Below are positions 11,260 through 22,933 of a DNA stretch of 64,000 nt, one piece after another. A model generated the notes under the pieces. That model searched no databases and was not told the origin of the DNA. It saw only the letters and a list, made by a program, of their open reading frames with translations. Source of the stretch: Campanula takesimana. Its lineage: Eukaryota > Streptophyta > Magnoliopsida > Asterales > Campanulaceae. The stretch lies in assembly GCA_026119855.1 (NCBI GenBank), contig JAOWBW010001044.1:412407-476406 (forward strand), in the 5' to 3' direction. Made by a program: the position numbers and the translations under genes. The first letter of the stretch is position 1; the number at the start of each line of letters is the position of its first letter.

Positions 11260-11556
11260 CTCCATCTGTTTCAGGTTAGTGTGAACTTATTTATTTTTTT
11301 CGCCCGTTTCAAGTTAGTATGAACTGACCAAAATAGCAAATAAATAAATAAATATATTATTCCTCCCACCCATTCTCTCTTGTACTTTACTTTTACACTC
11401 ACAATACCAATCAACTTACTATTCGTCTCACTTGTTCTCTCTCCTATTTGATTTTTCATACTCACAAACACCTTCTTTTACTATTTATCTCTCCTAATTT
11501 TCCTTACTTTTTGTGTTCCAAATCTTTTGGTTCACACTAATTTGAGACGGAGGGAA
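11260..11556. mobile_element. Stowaway MITE in the promoter of peroxidase a
   Basis: Termini CTCCATCTGTTTCAGGTTAG ... CTAATTTGAGACGGAGGGAA, flanked by TA (11258-11259 and 11557-11558). It lies 24 bp upstream of the putative TATA box, so it became the proximal promoter boundary of this gene. Confidence 0.8.
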
Positions 11557-11558
11557 TA

Positions 11559-11980
11559 TATATTAATGTGCATGTATGACTTGGTCTTGTGTTTTTGTTT
11601 GCTTGTTTCAATGATGAACGAGATTAGCAAGTTTTACCAATTCTTCATGGCATTAATTAATATTAATGATTGGAGCAACCCCCATGCATTATTATATACC
11701 ACTCTAAAAAACTCTAAAAAAACAAAAGGAGATTAGCCAAATTCCAAAAATCTTCGTAATAATTAAGGAGGGTTTAATGGGTGCCGTGTTATAATTAGTT
11801 TTGTAATTAAGTGGTTTACGCGGTAAATTAATGATTAAAGTAGGAGCCAAAATATATGGCTCGACAGACTGTCGCCTATGTAAATTTTTCAGAAGTGTTT
11901 TTGGGCAAAACCTTTAGTGTAAGAATCTATACCTAGTTATAGATAAAGCAAAGAACAAGTATGAATGCGAATGCAAGACG
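11559..11980. other. Spacer
   Basis: AT-rich, no gene or bounded element recognised. Confidence 0.4.
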
Positions 11981-12027
11981 CGTAAAATCTCAAGTGCATT
12001 TTACAAAGAACTGGTATGAAGTGAAAT

Positions 12028-12306
12028 GCATTTTTCGGACCCGGAACCGCTGCACCGAAAAATGGTGCACCGCTGCACCGAATGAAAGTTACACACGTTA
12101 TGTAAAACGTTTTCTACACAACGTTTTTATTGTACTACATAATGTAAAAACGACCGAAATCAGGAGTTAACTGAAAAACGTTTTACATTTGCAGTACATG
12201 TTTTACATTTGCAGGAGCTAATTGAGAAACGTTGTGTAACTTCCACATCAGTGCAGCGGTGCAGGTAACTCTCGGTGCAGCGGTTCGAAATCCGCATTTT
12301 TCAATT
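12028..12306. mobile_element. Foldback MITE with GGTGCAGCGGT inverted repeats
   Basis: The left arm contains TGCATTTTTCGGACCCGGAA then CCGCTGCACCGA, and a second GCACCGCTGCACCGA. The right arm contains GTGCAGCGGTGCAG then TCGGTGCAGCGGTTCG and ends CCGCATTTTTCA, the reverse complement of the left arm. The interior repeats AAAACGTTTT and TTTTACATTTGCAG. Flanking direct repeats of ATCTCAAGTGCATTTTACAA occur at 11987-12006 and 12385-12404. About 280 bp, non-coding, class unknown. Confidence 0.6.
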
Positions 12307-12460
12307 TTTTTCAATTGAGCGATTGTAAAGCCACCGAACATCTAATTCATTTGGTCATCAAAGAAGAGATGCATCAAATCTCAAATCTCAAGTGCATTTT
12401 ACAATGAAGCAAAGATTAAACTGAATTTGGAGCGCTTGTGCAATCCCGCAAACTTTACTA

Positions 12461-12756
12461 CTCCCTCCGTTCCAGAGTAGGTGTCCAACCTTCCATTTGC
12501 ACGTGGATTAAGAAAAAGTGGAAGTGGTGTAAGAAAAAGTGTAAGTGGTATAAGTGTTGTGAGTATAAAAAGTGAGGTATGAGAGAGAAAGTAGGGTAGG
12601 GAATAGTGAATTGATTGGTGTTGTGAGTGTAAAAGTAATGTATGAAAGAGAATGAGTGAGATGAATAGTAAATATTCTTTTCTATTTTAGGAAGTGGATA
12701 CTTACTCTGGGACAGACTAAAAAGGAAAGGTGGACACTTACTTGGGACGGAGGTAG
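12461..12756. mobile_element. Stowaway MITE
   Basis: CTCCCTCCGTTCCAGAGTAG ... CTTACTTGGGACGGAGGTAG with TA duplications at 12459-12460 and 12757-12758. Confidence 0.85.
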
Positions 12757-12896
12757 TATAAGATTAGGATGTATACTTATGTTACTATAAGATGTAATTA
12801 ATGGTACTATGAATTATATTTTTCTTATAAATATAATACATTTATAAATATAACTCCTATTACTATGCTTTCAGAAAGAAAACTCATATTACTATA

Positions 12897-13155
12897 CTCC
12901 ATCTGTCCCATTTATTTTGGCCATGTTTGAAATTTTTGGTCAACACAAGTAAACGTTGACCAAATATTAATATCCATCTAATCATCCGAATGAAACTCTA
13001 AAAAATATTATTAATAAATCATTTTGTGAATTATCATTAACAATTTCTAAAATTTCTCTAGGATGATTAGATTGACATTAATATATGGTCAAAGATTACT
13101 TAAGTTGACCGAAAAATTCAAACGTGGCCAATATATATAAATGGGATGGAGGGAG
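12897..13155. mobile_element. Stowaway MITE
   Basis: CTCCATCTGTCCCATTTATT ... AAATGGGATGGAGGGAG with TA at 12895-12896 and 13156-13157. Confidence 0.85.
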
Positions 13156-13640
13156 TATGATGTAACTAAATTTCTGTTCTTACTTACTATGATACTACCT
13201 TCGTTTTAAAATAAATGTTTAAAAAAAATATTAAATTTACTCTTGATTGAGAGTAAATTTAATTTATTTTTTTGGATATTTATTTGGGGACATCCACCTA
13301 CATGCACTAGATTTATTTATTTTTGTTTTTTGAAAATTACACATGCCTTAGATCTGGGACGGTTTATATATCCGTGTCCTGAATGTTGCTTTCTTGCAAA
13401 ATAAGCAGCAAAGCTAAGAAAATGGTTTTGGATGATTGTTGATGTTTCAATCGCACACAATTGGATAATCCAATTTGACTCTTTCCATTTCCTCTTTGAG
13501 AAGGATCAAAAATTCAACTAATAACACCAAAAGCCACCACACAAATCTCAACTAACACCTAATTTTTTTTAAAAAAAAAAATAAATAAAGACCGGACACC
13601 CACTACAATCTCATTACAGAAAATTAAGATAATACCAGTA
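13156..13640. other. Spacer with a one-sided Stowaway end
   Basis: ACTACCTTCGTTTTAAAATA near 13195 resembles a diverged Stowaway terminus without a clear partner. The rest is AT-rich with no gene. Confidence 0.35.
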
Positions 13641-13689
13641 ATATTGTATGTAACCTCGTTAACATTCTAGATCTCCTTACTTAGGAAAT

Positions 13690-14700
13690 TTTAGGTGTGA
13701 TCATGGTACGGGATGGGTTGTGCGGCAAGCCTGGATTGTTCCGCTGCTTCTCGCATCCACCTGCTCCGCTACAGCTGACCGCCGGATCTAACCCTCCCAC
13801 TACCCAGATCGCGACACGTGTCTTCCTTTAAAAAAAAAACCCTAATAACTTTAAAATGCTATAACTTGAGATTTATAACTCATATTTTTTTAAAAAAAAT
13901 AGTGTTCGTCTCGACAAGACGAATAAAACTACATAGGTCATGATATGGTTTGATTTTTTTTTAAAAAAAAAATATTTTTTTACACACAAAAAGTTTGAGC
14001 TGCTCGTCGGCTGAGATGTAACACTCTGTTCTGATAAAAGTAACAGTTTCATCTTCAAAAAGTAACACTTTTTACAGTCAAATGTAACAGTAATTTTACA
14101 AGAAAATTTAAATTGTTTGATAGTTTTTGTTGTTAAAAAAAAGTAATATTTGAAATGTAACAAAGTGAATATATGATTATAATTTTTTATATAGATGAAT
14201 GTAACATTTTTATTTAGTAAATGTTATTTTTCTTCTTTAAAAAAAGAGTAAAAATTCATATATATAATCGGGTTTGCATTTCAATTGCTACTTTCTCAAT
14301 AAAAAATTGTTACATTTCAGATATAATATTACATTTAAGAATATAAACTGTTACAATTGAGGAAAAAAAATATTAGATTCATTTTTTATAAAATGTAACA
14401 TTAGTTTAGTTTGTCAATCTTATGTTAATTTTGAAAGAAAAAAAGTGTTACATTTGAAAAAAAAAAGAGTGTTACATTCCTTTATAAAAAAAGTGTGACA
14501 TTAGTTTAGTTGTCAATTTTTATGTTATCTTTAATCTATTGCAACAAAATTGTGGTAAATTTTGAAAAAAAAAATTGTTACATTTCGTTATAATAAGTGT
14601 TACTTTTGTTGGGAGGAAAAAAAGCTGGAGGTGGCAAAAAAAAAAAATCTCGGCAAAAAAAAAATTAAAAAAAATGGAACGGCTCCCTGCGGCGGCCGCA
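13690..14700. repeat. TGTAACA-dense AT-rich repeat region, copy 1
   Basis: From 14010 the words TGTAACA, TGTTACATTT and GTAACAC recur on both strands every 20-60 bp. The same style occurs at 24890-25450 and 45280-45710. The leading part (GTTCGTCTCGACAAGACGAAT, 13903-13923) resembles TTTCGTCTCGACGAGAGGAAT near 25916. Probably one family of non-coding mobile DNA. Its ends are not resolved. Confidence 0.4.
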
Positions 14701-15134
14701 CAAAAGACTCCCTCTATTATCGGTACATCTATCTATTACTATATATGGATTTTGTTTATTTTTATTAAATTTCTTTGGGATAATATTTGATTTGTCTTCC
14801 TGAATTTGATTTTTTTCATTTATATGTTAAATTTCTATTTATTTTTAATTTGTTGTGTTAAATTTTCATATTTATTTGTTCTTTTTCTATTTGATAGTTT
14901 AAGAAGTTTATTTTTATAATTTTTTAATATTTATTTTGAAATATGTTGCTTTTGATAAGGTTTACTACTTTCATTTTTTGGTTAAGACATTATTTTTATA
15001 TTTATTTACTTTCGGTTTTTGTTTTATTTTTTTATTTTTTTCAGCTTTATTTTGGCGAAAAAAGGTTGTTTACATTGTTTTTCACTTTCTCCATTTGATT
15101 AAGTTTGTGAATGTTTATTTTTTATTTAGATAGA

Positions 15135-15205
<71 letters not shown>

Positions 15206-16330
15206 GTTTATTTTTATTTATTTTCTTATTTATATTTTAGTTATTTTTGTGTGATTTTATTTAACATTTTATTATGTTTGTGGATATTATTGTTTTTATT
15301 AAATTAGTATTTTATACATTTTTATTTATTAAGTTTTTATGGATTTTTCTAAATTGAATTTAGTTTATGTTGTGATTTTTATTAGGTAAGTTTTCATTAT
15401 TGTCTTATTTGTTGGTTGCTTTTGTCTAATTTTGTGGGGGATAAATTTGAGCTATTTATGTTTCCTTCCCTAGATTTATTATCGATTCGTATATTTGGTT
15501 TCATTTTAAATTTTGGACCGTGTTTCTAGATTTGTATGTTACAACTATTTTCTTGACTTTTAGTTTTTGGGTAATAATTATAAGTTTTTATGTTTGGTTT
15601 AAGTTTCATAAATAAATGGTTTTTTTAATGAGATTGTACTGTTATTGCATTGAGGTGATTATGGTGAAACATTGGTTTGAAGAAATTTTTGTTTCATTTC
15701 TAACTGAAAAATATTAAGTTATGTTATTTTAATATGATAAAAGTATAATTGAATTGATCATAAATATCAAAAAAACTATAAAAAAGAAAAGAATGTCTTT
15801 TTAAGATGGAGAGAGTAGAGTGAGAGAATATCTGTGTGCATAGAACATGAACAAGCGGAATGAAAATGTGATAATTTTTAAAGGTCAATGCAGTGTGAAT
15901 GTAATCATTCATGTCATGATGGCAATACTTAATTTACTTCATCTTGATTTTAATGCAAATAATGTATATATCAAAAGTAATACAATTGCAAGTATTATTT
16001 GCAAAAATGGATTACTAAATTATATGAACTCCACATCTATTTTTAGTTAGATCTTCTTCTTTATTTTATTTTCTTTTTCAATTTTTGATTATAAATATCA
16101 AATTAATTGTACAAATTAAGTTTTTATAGACACACATGCACTTTCTATCTCTCCATATAAACTTTTATAAAAAATCCTCCATATATTTATAAATTACTAA
16201 TTGATCCATTAAAAGATTATTACTTTATACTATCTATCCTCCAAATAATATTATACAATTTTTTTTATATTCATTAATTATCAAATGATATGTCAATACT
16301 CTAGACCCCGTGCGAAGCACAAGTTATATG
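14701..16330. other. AT-rich DNA without genes
   Basis: Very T-rich on the plus strand. Short open frames here are low-complexity and unsupported. It may be the body of the Helitron-like element that ends at 16334, but no 5' terminus was identified. Confidence 0.35.
15138..15198. repeat. (TA)n microsatellite
   Basis: About 30 TA units followed by CACACA. Confidence 0.95.
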
Positions 16331-16334
16331 CTAG
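16303..16334 (+). mobile_element. Putative Helitron 3' end
   Basis: ACCCCGTGCGAAGCAC (16305-16320) holds a small GTGC-GAA-GCAC hairpin, followed 10 nt later by CTAG (16331-16334) and then T. Plant Helitron 3' ends have a hairpin shortly before CTRR and insert between A and T. The hairpin is short and the 5' end was not found. Confidence 0.45.
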
Positions 16335-16357
16335 TTCATAATATTTTGAACCACTAG

Positions 16358-18920
16358 CATTTATTTACTTCATGATAAATCTCAATCTTTGGACGTTTTC
16401 AAGTCTTTTAAGGTCGAAATTGAAAATCAACTTGGGAAGACTATTAAGAACGTTAGATCCGATCGTGGTGGGGAGTACTATGGTCAGAATGACGGTTCGA
16501 GAGAACAACGTCCGGGTCCTTTTGCTCGCTATCTTGAAGAGTGTGGGATTGTCCCTCACTACACTATGCCGGGTACGCCTAGCATGAATGGTGTAGCTTA
16601 GAGACGTAATAGAACCCTTAAGGATATGGTAAGAAGTATGGTTTCTTGTACTTCTTTACCTCACTCATTATGGGGCGATGTTTTGATAACCGCAACTTAT
16701 CTTCTCAATAGGGCTCCCTCTAAGGCTACTAACAATAAAATCCCTTATGAATTATGGACGAATAAGAAACCGTCCTTAAATCATCTTCATGTATGGGGTT
16801 GTCCAGCAGATGCTAGGCCTTATAGGCCTAGCGAAGAAAAACTGGACGCTAAGACAGTTAGTAGTTATTTTGTGGGGTATGCCGAGAGATCTAGGGGCTA
16901 TAAATTTTACAACCCGAAAACTAGAACTTTTTTTAAAACGGGAAATGCTAGGTTCTTTGAGGATGTTGAATTTAGAGAGGAAATAAGGAATAATAATTTT
17001 GATTTTGAAGAGGAAGAGGAAGAGACATCCATTTCTATACCTCTTCCCATTGTAGTTCTAATTGGAAATCAAGTACTTGTATCTGAAATTCAAGAGGAAC
17101 ATGCAAATAAAAATATTAACTCCCCTATAAATATTGAACAACATGAAAATGTTGATCATAATGAGGAAAATCAATAACCTCAAAATGAGGAAGAACCAGT
17201 GCCTTTAAGGAGATCCACTAGAGTAAGAAGAAGTGTCATTTCGGATGATTATGAGGTGTATCTTGCCGAGAATGAAGGACACCTAAGTTTAGTGGGAGAT
17301 GAGCCTCTCACCTTCCATGAAGCCATTAAGAGTCCTAATTCTCATAAATGGATCATTGCCATTAATGAAGAGTTAAAATCTATGAAAGACAACGACGTTT
17401 GGGATCTTATCCCATTACCTAAGGATGTGAAACCTATTGGTTGTAAATGGATATTTAAAACCAAAATGGATTCACAAGGTAATGTGGAAAGACATAAGGC
17501 TCGTCTTGTTGCTAAAGGTTCCACTCAAAAGGAAGGTATTGATTACAAAGAAATATTCTCTCCGGTATCTTCTAAAAACTCCTTTAGGATCATTATGGCA
17601 TTAGTGGCACATTATGATCTTGAGCTTCCTCAAATGGATGTAAAGACAGCTTTTCTCAATGGAGACATTGAGGAAACCATCTATATGAAGAAACCAGAAA
17701 TGGTGGATGATTTGGAACAAACTAATCATTTAGTTTGGAAACTTAAGAAATCCATTTATGGGCTCAAGCAAGCTTCTCGTCAATGGTATCTCAAATTTAA
17801 CCAAGTAATACTTTCTTTTGGTTTTGAAACGAATCTTAGTGAAGATTGTATATACCATAAGTTCAGTGGGAGTAAATTTATATTCTTAGTCTTATATGTG
17901 GATGATATTTTACTTGCTAGTAATGATATGAACCTTCTAAAAGAAACTAAGAAATTTCTTTCAAACAAATTTGAAATGAAAATCTTGGTGAGGCATCTTT
18001 TGTATTAGGAATCCAAATACACCGTGATCGCTCACGAGGTACTTTAAGATTATCACAAAAGGCCTATATAGAGAAGGTATTACAAAGGTTTAGCATGCAA
18101 AACTGTAAACCACATGACACCCCTGTTTCTAAAGGAGATAAATTCAGTCTTAATCAATGTCTCAAAAACAATTTTGAAACCAAGTATATGGAAAATAACC
18201 CTTACGCATCAGCAGTAGGAAGCTTAATGTATACGCAAGTCTGTACTCGTCCAGACCTTGCCTTTATTGTTGGGATGCTTGGTAGATACCAAGCAATCCG
18301 GGGAGAGAACATTGGTTCGCAGCCAAAGAGTGATGCGGTATTTACAAAACACCAAGGACTACATGCTTACATATTCAAAGTCGGATCATCTTGAGATCAT
18401 TGGGTATTCCGATTCCGACTTTACTGGATGCCAAGACAGCCATAAATCAACGTCTGGTTATGTCTTCACATTAGCCGGTGGAGCAGTTTCTTGGAGAAGT
18501 GCCAAGCAGACACTCATGACTTCCTCTACCATGGAAGCCGAGTTTGTTGCTTGTTTCGAGGCATCCAATCAAGCTATATGGCTGCGTAAATTCATTGAGG
18601 GACTCCGTATTGTCGATAGCGTCGAAAGACCTATTAAGCTATATTGTGACAATAGGACAGCGGTTTTGTACTCTAATAATAACAAGAGTTCGTCAAAGTC
18701 TAAGCATATAGACATTAAATTTCTTGTTGTAAGAGAGAGGGTACAAAAGGAACAAATAGAAATACAACTTATTGGTACAAACTCTATGTTAGCGGATCCG
18801 TTTACTAAGGCGTTATCACCTTTAGTGTTTCACGAGCATGTTGCTCATATGGGTGTAACACTTTTGATAACATTTAATATAGTGGGAGTTTGTGTTGTTT
18901 CTTCATTTATTGTTCTATAG
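16358..18920 (+). pseudogene. Ty1/copia integrase-reverse transcriptase-RNase H remnant
   Basis: Coding similarity begins at about 16358 (YLLHDKSQSLDVF) inside the integrase core. The Asp of RSDRGGEYYG is present. The codon for the catalytic Glu after MNGVA has become TAG (16599-16601). The integrase C-terminal part continues at 16626-17177 (LHVWGCPADARPY), followed by a stop and then reverse transcriptase at 17199-18008 with KARLVAKG, QMDVKTAFLNGD and the YVDD active site (17895-17906). A frameshift near 17990 and others at 18050-18330 break the connection to RNase H (GYSDSDFTGCQD, SSTMEAEFVA, YCDNRTAV; to 18920). Gag, protease and the integrase N-terminus are missing. It would have copied element RNA into DNA; this copy is dead. 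Confidence 0.92.
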
Positions 18921-19209
18921 TTATTAAAGTTTGATCTCATTTGGTTAAAGTTGGACTAGTTGGAAGAATATGTTTATATATTCATTAAGTTCCATGCTAC
19001 ACATCTATACTTTTGATCTATGTCCTTTAGTTGGATTGGTATATGTGATTATAGTGGGTTTAGTTGCGAATCAATTACAACGACTGCCCCTTTAGTCCTA
19101 TACTTATATGGCTAATGGACGAGATTGTTATAGATGACAACAAAGTGCACATAAGGGTTGTCATTTATGTTATATTCATGATTTAAAAGGGAGAAATTTG
19201 TTTTGCAAC

Positions 19210-19222
19210 CCAAGTGGGAGAT
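19210..19222 (+). other. Polypurine tract
   Basis: CCAAGTGGGAGAT directly before the LTR start TGTTAGATC. Confidence 0.75.
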
Positions 19223-19699
19223 TGTTAGATCATTATGGCTTGCAACACAAGTTATATAGCACTTCCATATATAAAATCATGTCTATGATATTAATATAAA
19301 GTATAGTCAAACATAGTCAATGTGTAGAATCCCTGAAATGTAATTTATCTATTTATGATGGGCAAAATGGTACATTGACATTGCTTAAGAAATGAATAGG
19401 TGTGATCCCTAAATGAAATGTCACCAAGTCTACTATATAAAGGGTCTTCCATCAACCCTTAAAGACTACTACATTTCATATATTCTCTCCTAAATTCTCT
19501 TCATTGGAAGTACTTGAGAGATTAAAGAAGACATTCATCATTTAGAAGAGCCATTTCCCTACATCTTCTTGTTCTTCATTTCTCCCTTCATCTTTAACTA
19601 TGGATTCAACAGGTAATACCTCGCTTTCGCCTTCATCTCTTTCCTCAATCTTATTCTAAATATGAGTGTGGTATTCGGGGATCTCAAATTGTTCCAACA
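19223..19699 (+). mobile_element. 3' LTR of the copia element
   Basis: 477 bp with ends TGTTAGATC ... TTCCAACA (TGTT/AACA inverted). A TATA box CTATATAAAGG lies at 19432-19442, so the RNA would start near 19465. The 5' LTR is lost, so no target duplication can be tested. Confidence 0.85.
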
Positions 19700-20263
19700 T
19701 TATGAGTATAAAAGTAAATTATGAAAGAGAATGAGTGGGCTGAATAGTAGAGATTCTTTGCTATTTTAGGAAATAAACACTTATTTTGAGACAGCTAAAA
19801 ATGAAAGGTAGACACTTACTCTAAAATCTAAAACGGAGTATATACTTACGGAATGTTGGTTGGAGGGATTAAATAGGCATTCATAAAGCTATTTTGTGAG
19901 CTATATAAATAGAAATTCCCACAACAAGAGTACAACAAAATAATTTCCAGCAATTCTAATTTCTTTGCAATTGTCATCCTCTTCCTTTGGCCTCCTTACT
20001 TTCGTTGGTGATAATCTCCAAGTCTTGTTCACTTTCTCGGAGTCTTCGAGTGTGCTAGAAAACCCCCAGTTTGTCCATCTATCATGAGAAACATATGTTC
20101 GCAAACAATCTCAAGCACAAATCTGTGAGGGGACGGATTTATCTCAGAGAGTGTCTAACACGGCTTAACACAGCTCGAACACAATTCGTTCAAATACGGT
20201 TTTTAATTTCTTATTGTATTTTTATAATTATATTCCGTTTCTTTCAATTGAAATATGGATATT
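19700..20263. other. Repeat-derived spacer left of block A
   Basis: 19700-19845 resembles the inner and right end of a Stowaway MITE (AGACACTTACTC...AAACGGAGTATA). 19880-20040 is the reverse complement of a sequence also found at 30600-30760 and 50440-50600 (GGAGGCCAAAGGAAG, GACAATTGCAAA, CTCTTGTTGTGG). No gene seen. Confidence 0.5.
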
Positions 20264-20412
20264 CTAACAAGTACTTGCAACCAGAAAAGAAACTTTACAA
20301 TTGTACGGTATGAAAAGAATGAAATAATTAAGAAAATGAAATAAAGGGTACACAATTATACAAAGTTTCCTATATAATCTGTTACTTTGGTAGTTCTTCT
20401 TTGAGGAGCAAT

Positions 20413-22840
20413 TTAGTTCACAGCTCTACAATTCTTTCTGATTTCACCTTGATGGCCAGTCAAAACATCAATGGAACCCATATGCACCATTGCAGCCCCA
20501 AACTTGTTAGCCCATGTAGTCCCAAACTTAGCATTTCTCTTCACCATGCCAGAAGTTAAAGAGCTAGTCATAAGCGTTTGATCCGAAGTTAGTAAACCAC
20601 GACGACTCTTTAAGCTTGAATAGTACTTATGATCCAATCTATTTGGTGTATGAACATCAAGTGCCACTGTCGGATCTTCCCTTGATGCTCGTTGAGGACA
20701 CTTTTTCTTTAAGCTTCTAGCAAATTTGGGATCTAAAGAAGGGTCTTGAGGGTGTGTTGAATTAAACGAGTAGAGTCGGTTTGAGAAGGATGAACAATGG
20801 GATACTCCAATAGAGTGTGCACCCGATAGGGTCACCATTTCGTCTAAAGAAAGTCCTTTTCTTGAGAAATTTTCCTCGAGTTGTTTGGCAGTGAAGGAAG
20901 GTGGAGGGAGGTGTTGAGTAGGCTCGTCTAGAAGGGATATTGTGCCATCACGACGACCTGAAGGGACAGCGTATTTGATGTTTCCAACTTTGTAGGCACT
21001 GTCACGGGCTGCAAATGTTAGAATGTCTGCACATGAGACTGTATTGGGGCATAGATATTCAAGCTCAGATTTAGCCTCGTCTATCACTTCAAATCCTCTC
21101 AAGCTAGGGTTATTGGCCGGGTGGTCCTTTTCTGACGGACTGCCCGGTGTTGAATCAAGTAATACAGAAGCGTCGCAACCCTGAAATAAAGAGTACATGA
21201 TCTTTTGAGTAATGTTACATACTCCCTCCGTCTCATTTTAAACTTCAAAAATTTCCATTTTTAGTGTCCCTTTTTAAACTTCAAAACCTAAAAAGGCAAG
21301 TTTTTAATAATTTTTGGCCAAAATACATTTACCCCCCCAAAGTATCCACCGAATCCCACTTTGCCCCCCAGCACCAAATTTGTCCCACTTTGCCCCCCAA
21401 AGCTTCAATTTGTCCCACTTTCCCCCCCAGCTCCAGACTTTGCACCCCAGCACTAACGAATGTTAGAAAATTTAACAGAATAGGTAACGATTGGACTATT
21501 TTGTAATGCTTATTAGTTTTTAAGGGTCAAAATGCAAAGTTTCAAATATTAAGTACTAAAAATTTATTTATTTTTCCAAATATTTAACATTATCTTAAAT
21601 CATAAATAATTAATTAGTCTTGAAACTAATACTAATTTTATGCTAATTTTTTTTTTTTTTTAAAATATGAAATTATTTTTTCTAAATAAATGAAATTTAT
21701 TTTTTTAATAAAACTAAAAATTAAGTATGTTTTTTTATTTTTTAAATAAAAATATTTAAAAAAATAAATATTTTTTTTCTAAAAAACATTGTAATGTTTT
21801 ATTTATATTTTTAAAAAATACAAAATAAAACTTTTAAATTGTAATTTTTGTAAGAATTTTATTTAAAAAAAAATTAAAACATTATAGCCTTTTTTTTATT
21901 TTAGAAAAATATTGTATTTTTTTGTTTGTTGAAAAAAGTACAATATTATTTTAAATATTTTTATTTAAAAAATAAAAAAAACGGACTTAATTTTTAGTTT
22001 TATTAAAAAAATAAATTTCATTTATTTAGAAAAAATAATTTCATAGTTTTTTTAAAAAAAAATTGGCATAAAATTAGTATTAGTTTCAAGACTTATTAAT
22101 TATTTAAGATTTAAGATAATGTTAAATATTTGGAAAAATAAATAAATTTTTAGTACTTAATATTTGAAACTTTGCATTTTGACCCTTAAAAACTAATAAG
22201 CATTACAAAATAGTCCAATCGTTACCTATTTTGTTAAATTTTCTAACATTCGTTAGTGCTGGGGTGCAAATTCTGGAGCTGGGGGGGAAAGTGGGACAAA
22301 TTGAAGCTTTGGGGGGCAAAGTGGGACAAATTTGGCGCTGGGGGGCAAAGTGGGATTCGGTGGATACTTTGGGGGGTAAATGTATTTTGGCCATAATTTT
22401 TTATTCGTGGGCCCAACATGTCATACTTGTTAGAGACAGTTATCCCACATAGCGAATTAACAAGCCATGTCTTGACTATATAATGATCCTGGGCTACTCC
22501 TCCCATTGCCAATTGGTTTTGGGATGGAACCTCAGACTTTATCAATACTCATAACAATTATCTACTAACTATTTTATGAGCAGAATTTTGTGACTTTTAT
22601 ACCGAGGATAAAGAAAAGACGTACCCTAACAAAGCAGTCATGAAAATGTATTCTAATAAGGCCTGCAGCTATGCCAGGGTTCCGCGAGACCGCCTTGTTA
22701 ACAGCTTTTCTGACAATGGCTTCTGCAGAAGGGCATGTTGATTTGTAGAAACCAACTCTCAGAGATGCCAATGAAAAAGTAGAAAATGTGGAGATGATAA
22801 TGAGAAAGAAAATTAAGCAAAAAGTTTTAGAGCTCGTCAT
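20413..22840 (-). CDS. Class III peroxidase copy b (peroxidase 5-like)
   Basis: Secreted haem peroxidase of 327 residues acting in the apoplast or cell wall on phenolics with H2O2. Exon 1 is 22625-22840, the intron 21181-22624 (GTACGT...TTTCAG) and exon 2 20413-21180. Residues 1-26 form a hydrophobic signal peptide before LRVGFYKSTCPSAE. The distal catalytic Arg and His lie in GLIRIHFHDCFVR (about 61-72), split from GCDASVLLDS by the phase-0 intron. NTVSCADI, the substrate-access region VPSGRRDG and the proximal His in LSGAHSIGVSHC follow. All eight conserved cysteines are present, the last in RKNCRAVN at the C-terminus, and there is an N-glycosylation site in FNSTH. Class III genes often have three introns; here only the first is present. 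The intron is expanded by a Mutator-type foldback element. Nearly identical to copy c at 38174-39520, differing by TPGS/TPGN, TAKQ/TSKQ, SLKS/SLTS and a two-residue indel after CPxRAS. Confidence 0.95.
21316..22392. mobile_element. Mutator-type foldback element in the intron of peroxidase b
   Basis: 1,077 bp with long, nearly perfect inverted repeats (about 21316-21755 and 21955-22392) starting GGCCAAAATACATTTACC and ending with its complement. It is flanked by the 9-bp direct repeat ATAATTTTT (21307-21315 and 22393-22401). The paralogous intron at 39073-39081 has ATAATTTTT once and no element. A 9-bp duplication with long terminal repeats fits Mutator-like elements. No transposase. The arms begin with a C-rich segment of repeated CCCACTTTGCCCCCC and continue AT-rich. 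Confidence 0.93.
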
Positions 22841-22923
22841 TATATATAAACTTCAGGAAATGAAGTAGGAATTGTAGTAGTAAAATGTTTTGAAGAGATG
22901 AGATTGAACTGAAGATGAAGAGG

Positions 22924-22933
22924 TATATATATA
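22924..22933 (-). promoter_or_regulatory. Putative TATA box of peroxidase b
   Basis: TATATATATA 84 bp upstream of the start codon on the minus strand; the same sequence precedes copy c. It would give a leader of roughly 50 nt. Confidence 0.45.

Larger units (their letters stand above)
16358..19699 (+). mobile_element. 5'-truncated copia element with 3' LTR
   Basis: Combines the pol remnant (16358-18920), a short 3' untranslated region, a polypurine tract (CCAAGTGGGAGAT, ending 19222) and a complete 3' LTR. The truncation point lies about 25 bp after the Helitron-like terminus at 16334. Confidence 0.9.

Noticed and set aside
13873..14163. 96-residue minus-strand frame
   Set aside because: Lys/Phe-rich product of AT-rich TGTAACA-type repeat DNA; no support.
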